DNA of 49,155 nucleotides from an uncultured Clostridia bacterium (GTDB lineage Bacteria; Bacillota; Clostridia; Oscillospirales; Ruminococcaceae): positions 1 through 49,155 of the forward strand of contig CANQPB010000017.1 of NCBI GenBank assembly GCA_947625615.1, given 5' to 3'. Below, one piece after another: positions 43,087-49,155 of the stretch (position 1 is its first letter; every line of letters starts with the position of its first letter). The position numbers were made by a program, and so were the translations under genes. The notes beneath the pieces are model-generated. The model was not told the origin of the DNA. It saw nothing but the letters and a program-made list of their open reading frames with translations, and did not search any database.

Positions 43087-43719
43087 TTATTGTATATTTT
43101 TTACTGCGTCAAAAAGTTCCACCGGGGAATTTATCTCGGGGGTGCCCTCAGGCACGCTTCCGTAGCCGTACGCCGCGTGTATAAAAGCCGTCCCCGCCTT
43201 TTTTGCGGATTCGTAATCGCCCATGGTGTCGCCTACGTATATAGCCGGGCAAAGGCCGTTTCTTTCGCAGACGAGCTTTATGTTTTCGGCCTTCAGCATT
43301 CCCGTGCCGCCCCAGCATTCGAGGTCGGAAAAATATTTTCCGAGCCCGGTGGCCGAATAGAACGCCTCGATATATCCCGACTGACAGTTGGAAACGCAGG
43401 CCAGAAAGTAGCCGTCCTCCTTAAGCTTTATAAGGGCGTCCTCAAGGCCGGGGTAGACCTTTCCCGAGGTGGTTTTAAGATATTCCATCTCCTCGGCTAT
43501 GCATTCCGTCATGATATACTCGGCGCGGCCGGGGTCTACGGCGTCGAAATACATATGCGCTATCTCGGTCATCGTCTTTCCCATAGCCGCGCGAACGTCG
43601 GCGACGGTGAGCCTCAGGGCTATCCCCATTCTCGCGAGGCCGCGGTTATATGCCTCGGTGACGGCCTCCGAGCTGTCCCACATCGTGCCGTCGAGATCGA
43701 AAATTACTGCTTTGACCAT
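43087..43719 (-). CDS. HAD-family phosphatase
   Basis: 210 residues from ATG 43719 (AGGAGG 6 bases before). Motif I IFDLDGTMWDSS, motif II LACVSNCQSGY, motif III Lys before AENIKLV, motif IV YVGDTMGDYESAKKAG. Cap type C1 (phosphoglycolate phosphatase-like, subfamily IA). Substrate unknown. Confidence 0.9.
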   Translation of the reverse strand: MVKAVIFDLDGTMWDSSEAVTEAYNRGLARMGIALRLTVADVRAAMGKTMTEIAHMYFDAVDPGRAEYIMTECIAEEMEYLKTTSGKVYPGLEDALIKLKEDGYFLACVSNCQSGYIEAFYSATGLGKYFSDLECWGGTGMLKAENIKLVCERNGLCPAIYVGDTMGDYESAKKAGTAFIHAAYGYGSVPEGTPEINSPVELFDAVKNIQ

Positions 43720-43747
43720 TTCTGCCTCCTGAAATTTTATTGGAAAC

Positions 43748-43776
43748 ATTCTAATACATTTTTCCCGATATTGCAA
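43748..43776 (-). promoter_or_regulatory. Promoter of the HAD gene
   Basis: Minus strand TTGCAA, 17-base spacer, TAGAAT. Confidence 0.7.
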
Positions 43777-43814
43777 GACCTTTGTAGATAAAATCCGCCC
43801 CCGCGCCGAAAGCA

Positions 43815-43885
43815 GGGCGACACCTTGAAATTCTGATATCTGACTTCTAACGTCTGTTTTCTTGATGCGGCCTTTAGGCCACATC
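43815..43885 (+). repeat. Dispersed repeat family A, copy 5 (decayed)
   Basis: Retains GGCGACACCTTGAAATTCTG, divergent heptamers (TGACTTC, TAACGTC) and hairpin GATGCGGCCTTTAGGCCACATC with one mismatch. The left part is lost. Unlike copies 2-4 it points away from the nearest promoter. Confidence 0.8.
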
Positions 43886-43888
43886 TCA

Positions 43889-43932
43889 AAACCGCCCTCT
43901 TCCCGGTTTTGGGGAGAGGGCGGAATTTTTAT
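43889..43932 (-). terminator. Terminator of the GH10 gene
   Basis: CCGCCCTCT..AGAGGGCGG stem with TTTTGAGAT after it on the minus strand and AATTTTTATT on the other side. Confidence 0.75.
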
Positions 43933-43956
43933 TAAATTTCAGCTTCAGCTTTTGCC

Positions 43957-45084
43957 TCAGTCTGCAAGCTCAAGCACGTCCCAATAGGCGTCCTTAAGGT
44001 TGTGATCTTTATCAATCAGCATGGGGTAGTTCTGGTGGCCGTCGTTGAGCCAGCTCGCGCCGTCGTAGTAGCCCCACATAACGACGCTGTCCAAAATGCC
44101 TTCGTCGGAGAGCTCGAGCATAAGCTTGAAGACGTCGGTATAGGTCTTCGAGAACTGCTCCAAGAATTCCTTTGTCACCTCAACGTCCTTTTTCTCCTCG
44201 CCCCAGCCGTAGCAGTTTACGTCGAGCTCGGTGACCTCTATCATGAGGTCGGGGTTGATGTCGCGGAGCCTTGCGATTATCTCGTAGTTTTCCTTCATGG
44301 CGTCATAGTCGATCCCGTTGCCTATGTGCATCTGGAATCCCACGCCGTCTATCGGCACGCCGTCCTCGAGCATCTTCTTTACGGCGTTGTACATTCTTAT
44401 CGCCTTGTCGGTAGAGCTTTCAAGGCTGTAGTCGTTAATCATAAGCCTTGCGTCGGGATCTGCCTCATGCGCGGCTATGAACGCCGCCTCGATGAAGTCA
44501 TACTTGTCGCCGTCGCCGTCGGCGTCGCCCACAAGTCTCGACCAATCGGAAAATCTAAGCTGCTCGCCGTCGCCGATTACCTCGTTTACGACGTCCCAGG
44601 ACTTTACCCTGCCCTTATAGCGGCTGACTATCGTGGTGACGTGCTCCTTTATCCTCTCAAGAACAAGCTCGGCGGAGGCGTCCTGGTTGCCGTCCTTGAA
44701 GAACCAGCCCGGCACCTGAGAATGCCAGATAAGCGTGTGCCCGCGGGGGGTGATGTTATGCTCCTCGCAGAAATCCACAAACTTGTCGAACTTGTCGAAG
44801 TAATACTGATCCTCGCTCGGGTGAATGGCGTCCGGCTTGGATTCGTTTTCCAGAACGAGGGTGTTGTACTGCTGCACTATCGTCTGATAATTCCAGCTCG
44901 TCGGGTCGTCAAGATCCCAGCTGTTTATGGCCGCTCCCACGCGGAATTTGCCCTCGAACGCCTTGTAAAGCGAGGGCGCGCCCTCGCCGTAGGGCTGAGT
45001 GGTTCTTTTAGCCTCCGAGCCGCAGGAGCAAAGCATTATTGCCGCAATCAGCAGGAAGCATACTATTCTGTTTAAATGTTTCAT
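43957..45084 (-). CDS. Endo-1,4-beta-xylanase lipoprotein, GH10
   Basis: Cuts internal xylan bonds on the cell surface. 375 residues: lipobox MLCSC (Cys21), then a GH10 barrel with RGHTLIWHSQVPGWFF, acid/base Glu168 in WDVVNEVI, GVGFQMHIG and nucleophile Glu286 in EVTELDVN. No carbohydrate-binding module or dockerin. An AraC-type regulator gene ends 30 bases upstream, so the two form an operon and xylanase supply is probably set by that regulator. Confidence 0.95.
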   Translation of the reverse strand: MKHLNRIVCFLLIAAIMLCSCGSEAKRTTQPYGEGAPSLYKAFEGKFRVGAAINSWDLDDPTSWNYQTIVQQYNTLVLENESKPDAIHPSEDQYYFDKFDKFVDFCEEHNITPRGHTLIWHSQVPGWFFKDGNQDASAELVLERIKEHVTTIVSRYKGRVKSWDVVNEVIGDGEQLRFSDWSRLVGDADGDGDKYDFIEAAFIAAHEADPDARLMINDYSLESSTDKAIRMYNAVKKMLEDGVPIDGVGFQMHIGNGIDYDAMKENYEIIARLRDINPDLMIEVTELDVNCYGWGEEKKDVEVTKEFLEQFSKTYTDVFKLMLELSDEGILDSVVMWGYYDGASWLNDGHQNYPMLIDKDHNLKDAYWDVLELAD

Positions 45085-45114
45085 CGAAAATCTACCTCAC
45101 TTTATAGGGCGGAA

Positions 45115-45906
45115 TCACTCCGCGTCGTTTTCCTTGCCGGCCTTTATCATCAAAAGCTTTCTGTACTGCAGCGGGCTCATTCCGGTGATCATCTTGAACT
45201 GGCGGCAGAAATGCTCGATAGACTGATAGCCGCAAAGCTGGGCTATCTTCTGCGAGGGATATGCCGAGCTTTGCAGATATTCCTTGGCGAGGTCTACCCT
45301 GCGGTTCAGAACGTCCTGCATGCAGGAGACGCCGAACTGCTTTTTGTAGATGCTCTGCAGATATCCCGTGCTCACATGCACCCTGCGGGCCATTTCGCCC
45401 ACCGTCCACTGATAATCGGGGCGGGTCTGGATATCATAACGGAGATTGATGAGCTCGCGCTGCTGCTCGGTCATGCTGGTGTCCTCGATCGATTCCGCAA
45501 GCTTCATCACCATAAGCCTCATTATCATGCCCATGGACTGCTGGCTGTAGGAGAAATCGGTGAAGAATTCCTTCGAGAGCACCTCAAAGAGGTGATCCAT
45601 GCTCTCTGGCGAGCGCAGGGCTATCGGCCTGCCGAAGGGTATGTTCAGCTTCTCGATGAAATCCTCGTCGGTGTAGAAGCGAACATAATAGTTGGCGTAG
45701 GGGCCGTCGTAGGCCTCATAGCTCGCCACCATCTTCGGCGGGAAAACAAGCGCCGTATCCGGGGGGACTATGACGTCCTGATCCGGCAGATGGATCTTTG
45801 CGTAAGACTTGGTCTGCACCAAAAGCCACCAGTCGTGTACGCTGTCGTAATAGGTGAAGTCAGGTTCGTGAATGGAATGGAGCCAAACAAAGTTTATGTC
45901 AACCAT
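45115..45906 (-). CDS. AraC-family transcriptional regulator
   Basis: 263 residues from ATG 45906, chosen for GGGAGGAAAAAGA upstream (a longer form adds 36 doubtful residues). N-terminal cupin-like ligand domain (LPDQDVIVPPDTALVFPPK) and two C-terminal helix-turn-helix units: VGEMARRVHVSTGYLQSIYK and KIAQLCGYQSIEHFCRQFK with the closing GMSPLQYRK. Likely senses a xylan product and activates the xylanase gene downstream. Confidence 0.93.
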   Translation of the reverse strand: MVDINFVWLHSIHEPDFTYYDSVHDWWLLVQTKSYAKIHLPDQDVIVPPDTALVFPPKMVASYEAYDGPYANYYVRFYTDEDFIEKLNIPFGRPIALRSPESMDHLFEVLSKEFFTDFSYSQQSMGMIMRLMVMKLAESIEDTSMTEQQRELINLRYDIQTRPDYQWTVGEMARRVHVSTGYLQSIYKKQFGVSCMQDVLNRRVDLAKEYLQSSAYPSQKIAQLCGYQSIEHFCRQFKMITGMSPLQYRKLLMIKAGKENDAE

Positions 45907-46060
45907 TTCTTTTTCCTCCCTCATAATAAATTTTTTGAAGACCTGAATTTTTGCCTCTATTTCGCTATTTATATCATGAACCAAATTTTCCGATTTGTCA
46001 AGGGGTATTTTCATACAAAATCACTTTTAATCAATTCTTTTTAATTTGGTAAAATGACAG

Positions 46061-46089
46061 TTGCTTTTCATGCCGGAACATGTTATAAT
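46061..46089 (+). promoter_or_regulatory. Promoter of the cohesin-like protein gene
   Basis: TTGCTT, 17-base spacer, TATAAT; GGGAGGAAA before ATG 46155. Confidence 0.85.
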
Positions 46090-46154
46090 GAATGCGTATG
46101 TTTTTTGAAGCGCAGCGTTTAATCCGCCGCGATCAACCTTTGGGAGGAAAATTT

Positions 46155-47111
46155 ATGTTTAAAAGATTTGCGGCAGTAGCTGCCGCCGTAATCGCTGCCG
46201 CCGCCGCGATGACCGTTTCGGTATTCGCCGCCGGCGTATGCACTCTTTCGCAGACAAGCTCTGCCCCAGCCGGAGAGACCTTCACCGTCGACGTCGTCCT
46301 AAACGACAACCCCGGCATCGCCGTTCTTAGCTGCAACATCAGGTATAACTACGAAGACGTTGAATTTGTAAGCGCCAGCAACGGCAGCATTCTTGAGGGC
46401 TTTTACACCACCGACGTCGGCACCTCCGTTCAGCTGACCTGGACGGGCAACGGCTCCGACACCGACGCCAACGGCGTTGCCGCCACGATAACCTTCCGCT
46501 GCAAGAGGGAGAATTCCGCGGGAAGCACCCTTTCGAACAGCGTCTCGGCGTTCACCAAAAACAGGCTTCCCGTCACAATAGACGGCAACACCACCATTCT
46601 ATACTTCGGCGCCAATAACCCGAACGTCGTCACCCCCGCCGACACCCCCGAGAATCCCGAGGAGACCTCGCAGGCGGAGACCGATCAGATCGAGGAGGAC
46701 ACCGAGATAGTCGCCGACGAGACCGAGCCCCCCGAGACCACCCCCGAGCCGACAACTACCGAAACCGAGCCCACCACCGAGAGGACTGAGCCCACCACCC
46801 GCCGCACGAGGTCTACTCAGCCCACCACCACCCCCGAGCCGGAGACCGAGCCCCCCACGACCACTCCCGAGCCGACGACTCCCCCTCCGACTACCCCTCC
46901 GCCGACTACCACCACTCCCCCGACTACAACGGATCTTCCCACCACCGTCACCGAGCCCACCACCGAGACTGAGCCCGCGTTTTCCGACATATACGTTGAA
47001 GAGGTGGACAACAAGGCCGCGAACAGGGGCACCCTGCTTATAGCCATGATAGCCATAGCGCTGACGGCCGTATGCGTTGTGGGAATTGAATATTACAGAA
47101 AGAACAGATAA
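46155..47111 (+). CDS. Cohesin-domain-like surface protein with Thr/Pro-rich stalk
   Basis: 318 residues: signal peptide MFKRFAAVAAAVIAAAAAMT.., a jelly-roll domain (about 28-150) with APAGETFTVDVVLNDNPGIA and SCNIRYNYEDVEFVS and the ATITFRCK strand, as in type I/II cohesin folds, then a roughly 130-residue PT/PE linker (PTTTEPT-like repeats), a membrane helix (LLIAMIAIALTAVCVVGIEYY) and a short tail. So it displays a cohesin-like domain at the cell surface, anchored by a membrane helix, not by sortase. No dockerin is visible in the enzymes of this window. Confidence 0.78.
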   Translation: MFKRFAAVAAAVIAAAAAMTVSVFAAGVCTLSQTSSAPAGETFTVDVVLNDNPGIAVLSCNIRYNYEDVEFVSASNGSILEGFYTTDVGTSVQLTWTGNGSDTDANGVAATITFRCKRENSAGSTLSNSVSAFTKNRLPVTIDGNTTILYFGANNPNVVTPADTPENPEETSQAETDQIEEDTEIVADETEPPETTPEPTTTETEPTTERTEPTTRRTRSTQPTTTPEPETEPPTTTPEPTTPPPTTPPPTTTTPPTTTDLPTTVTEPTTETEPAFSDIYVEEVDNKAANRGTLLIAMIAIALTAVCVVGIEYYRKNR

Positions 47112-47163
47112 GACTGCCCGCCCGATTTTCGGCGAAAACGGCAGACGAAAGGAGAAAGGTTTT

Positions 47164-48066
47164 ATGCAGAAAATTTTCAACAAAAAGGTCATACTGACGG
47201 TTCTGGCAGTTGTCCTTATATTGGTAATTGCGGCGAGCGCCGTCACGATAGTCCAACCGGGACACACCGGCGTAATCGTAACGCTCGGCCGGGTTGACGA
47301 CACCGTCTGGCAGGAAGGCCTTCACTTCAAGCTGCCGTTTATCCAGAACGTCGTGATGATAGACAACAGGATAACCAAGCTTGAGGTCGACACCGAGGCG
47401 TTTTCGAGCGACCTCCAGACCGTCGAGACAAGGCTTGCCATAAACTACCGCGTAGACACCTCGAAGTCCTACTCGATCTATAAAAACATCGGCGGCGACT
47501 ACGAAAATGTCCTCGTAGTCCCGGCGGTAAACGAAGTATTAAAGGCTATCGTCGCGAGATATTCCGCCGAGGAGAGCGTCACCAACCGCACGCTCATCTC
47601 CACGGGGCTTGTAGAGGGGCTCAACGCAAAGCTCAACGACATAGGCCTTTACGTCACCGACGTAAACATCATCAACTTTGAATTCTCCGAGGCGTATATC
47701 ACCGCTATCGAGGAAAAGCAGGTCGCCCAGCAGGAGCTTTTAAAGGCCGAGACAGAAAAGCAGACCAAAATAACCAACGCCGAAGCCGAGGCCGAGGCGA
47801 TAAAGGTTCGCGCAGAGGCGGAAGCCGAGGCCCTTAAGATCACCGCGGACGCCGAAGCCGAGGCGAACGCCACCATCGCCGATTCGCTCACCGAGCTGCT
47901 GATTAAATACCAAAAGATAGACAAGTGGGACGGCAGACTGCCTACCGTCAGCGGCGGCGCGGGCACGTTTTTAGACGTCAGCGACATCGCGGGATATGAC
48001 GCCGCAGAGGAAAGCTCCGACAGCGCCCCGGCGGAAACCTCCCCCGCGGGAGCGGCCGCCCCGTAA
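47164..48066 (+). CDS. SPFH/Band 7 (prohibitin/HflC-like) membrane protein
   Basis: 300 residues: one N-terminal helix (VILTVLAVVLILVIAASAV), the SPFH domain (IVQPGHTGVIVTLGRVDDTV, LHFKLPFIQNVVMID) and a long Ala/Glu coiled coil (about 195-260, heptads such as EAEAEAIKVRAEAEAEAL). Likely forms a ring in functional membrane microdomains; related proteins work with FtsH. 52 bases after the cohesin-like gene, so probably co-transcribed. Confidence 0.92.
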   Translation: MQKIFNKKVILTVLAVVLILVIAASAVTIVQPGHTGVIVTLGRVDDTVWQEGLHFKLPFIQNVVMIDNRITKLEVDTEAFSSDLQTVETRLAINYRVDTSKSYSIYKNIGGDYENVLVVPAVNEVLKAIVARYSAEESVTNRTLISTGLVEGLNAKLNDIGLYVTDVNIINFEFSEAYITAIEEKQVAQQELLKAETEKQTKITNAEAEAEAIKVRAEAEAEALKITADAEAEANATIADSLTELLIKYQKIDKWDGRLPTVSGGAGTFLDVSDIAGYDAAEESSDSAPAETSPAGAAAP

Positions 48067-48131
48067 AAGTTAAAGTCACAAAAACACAGCGCCGGACGCA
48101 CGCGTCCGGCGCAGACATTTAGGAGAAAAAC

Positions 48132-48893
48132 ATGAAACTGTCTTCAAGGATATTCGCCGTCGCCGCTGCGGCGGTAATTGCGGCGGCATCGCTTTCGGGG
48201 TGCAGCCTCGGCAAAAAGCTCACTGCGTTCGGGCTGTACAGCCGCGCGGCCTCAAAAATCGCGAACGCCGGCGGCTTCGAGACCGACTGCGACATCACCT
48301 TCGGCATGCGTGACCTTGAGATAGCCTCGGTCACTATGAAGATGAATCTCAAGCAGAACGGCAGCGACTCGCAGTACACGCTGATGCAAAACGGCAGCCC
48401 CGTCTCCACCACCACCGTCATAGACCGCGAGCTTTACACGGATACCGCAGGGGTGAAGCTGAAATATACCCTGCCCGAAGACGCTGTATCGAAAAATGTG
48501 AGCGAGATCTCCGCCCTGCCAAAGCTTGCCGAGGAGGTATTCGACAGCGTAGACGTAATCGAAGACGAAAGCGGCGGCAAATCGGTGACGGTGAACATAA
48601 CCGGCGAGACCGCGGGGCAGCTTTTGGGCGATCTGACCGGGAGCGGCTTTGAAAGCCTCAGCTTCGAGAGCGCCGACGTCACGATGAATTTCAACGGCGA
48701 TAACGATTTAGAGGGCATGACAGTCACCGCAAAGGCTAACGTGACCGTTCTGGGGTTCACCCTCGGCGCCGATATGACCGCGGATTACAGATTTTTGAAT
48801 TTCGGCGAAGCGCCGAAGATAGATATCCCCGAGGACGCCGAGGACTACCTTGACATGGGCGAATATAAGTCGGGCGAAGAAAGCGAGAGCTGA
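48132..48893 (+). CDS. LolA/LppX-like fold lipoprotein (putative)
   Basis: 253 residues with lipobox SLSGC (Cys24), a mostly beta mature part (repeated strands such as DCDITFGMRDLEIASVTMKM) and an acidic end. It resembles DUF6612/LppX-type lipoproteins in pattern only; function unknown. Third gene of the cohesin-like and SPFH series. A strong hairpin GCGCCGGACG..CGTCCGGCGC stands before its ribosome site. Confidence 0.65.
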   Translation: MKLSSRIFAVAAAAVIAAASLSGCSLGKKLTAFGLYSRAASKIANAGGFETDCDITFGMRDLEIASVTMKMNLKQNGSDSQYTLMQNGSPVSTTTVIDRELYTDTAGVKLKYTLPEDAVSKNVSEISALPKLAEEVFDSVDVIEDESGGKSVTVNITGETAGQLLGDLTGSGFESLSFESADVTMNFNGDNDLEGMTVTAKANVTVLGFTLGADMTADYRFLNFGEAPKIDIPEDAEDYLDMGEYKSGEESES

Positions 48894-48962
48894 GCGGCCG
48901 GGCGGCCGGATCGCAAAAATTCAACGCGGTAAAATTAACGCAGAAAAATGCTTGCGAAAATA

Positions 48963-48991
48963 TTGACAAGCCGGCGGTTTTGTGATATAAT
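48963..48991 (+). promoter_or_regulatory. Promoter of tRNA-Leu
   Basis: TTGACA, 17-base spacer, TATAAT, about 90 bases before the tRNA. Confidence 0.92.
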
Positions 48992-49079
48992 CACCATTAC
49001 CGCGTCAAGCGGAGCGGATCAGGCTTCATAGGCCCCGCCTCGGCGGCCCGTGCCGTGTAAAAATTACGGGCGTTAATAT

Positions 49080-49155
49080 GCGGGTATGGCGGAATTGGCA
49101 GACGCGCATGGTTCAGGTCCATGTGAAAGCAATTTCATGCAGGTTCAAGTCCTGT
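49080..49155 (+). tRNA. tRNA-Leu(CAG), truncated by window end
   Basis: Starts GCGGGTA (acceptor), then the leucine-type D arm GGCGGAATTGGCAGACGC, anticodon arm ATGG-TTCAGGT-CCAT with anticodon CAG, a long variable arm and T-arm start GGTTCAAGTCC. The 3' acceptor strand lies beyond position 49155. Confidence 0.92.

Overview
The window looks like a chromosomal piece of a fairly GC-rich, spore-forming Clostridium-class Firmicute, probably an uncultured gut or rumen fibre degrader (inference). Supporting signs are a CotF-like coat protein, SecG, acetate kinase, NADP-type glutamate dehydrogenase, AraC-controlled plant-polysaccharide enzymes, strong AGGAGG-type ribosome binding sites and many sigma-70/SigA-like promoters with a 17-base spacer. 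The taxon cannot be fixed from the sequence alone.

Layout. 0.46-5.3 kb (minus): carboxylesterase, GH43 and GH51 arabinofuranosidase. 5.5-6.0 kb: a prepilin-like protein whose 3' end lies inside a dispersed repeat. 6.3-11.8 kb (plus): a sugar ABC-importer operon (lipoprotein, two permeases, adaptor-like membrane protein) with a MutS-like ATPase gene between the permeases and no ABC ATPase. 12.4-15.6 kb: DtxR/MntR-type regulator, zinc-ribbon protein, GH27 alpha-galactosidase, CE1-like esterase lipoprotein. 16-20 kb: DUF3237-like lipoprotein, gdhA, a 37-residue small ORF, cdd, dtd, Spx/ArsC-like protein. 20.5-25.4 kb: CotF-like protein, ECF sigma/anti-sigma pair, asnA, acyl-ACP thioesterase, XRE regulator, zinc-site membrane protein. 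25.5-30.2 kb: ackA, DUF1294, nadE, GNAT, and a second MutS-like ATPase. 30.6-34.2 kb (minus): ung, a 33-residue membrane peptide, secG, glgP. 34.4-39.3 kb (minus): a three-gene MacB-type system made of an ATPase with a long tail, an 843-residue surface protein and a permease. 39.6-41.6 kb: small secreted Cys-rich proteins with matching signal peptides and poly-C tracts. 41.7-46 kb: MFS sugar transporter, HAD phosphatase, GH10 xylanase, AraC regulator. 46.1-49.2 kb: cohesin-like surface protein, SPFH protein, lipoprotein, and a tRNA-Leu cut by the window end.

The polysaccharide genes (GH10, GH43, GH51, GH27, CE1-like, type-B esterase, ABC and MFS transporters, glycogen phosphorylase) fit a cell that debranches and cleaves arabinoxylan and galactosides, imports the products, ferments them to acetate through AckA and stores glycogen.

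The least ordinary content is (i) two full-length paralogous MutS-like ATPases with Asn-Glu in place of Asp-Glu in Walker B, one inside an importer operon; (ii) at least four families of dispersed intergenic repeats, one with a palindrome whose arms differ between copies yet stay complementary, another built of TAACTTC heptamers and placed just upstream of promoters; and (iii) the ATPase/surface-protein/permease system.
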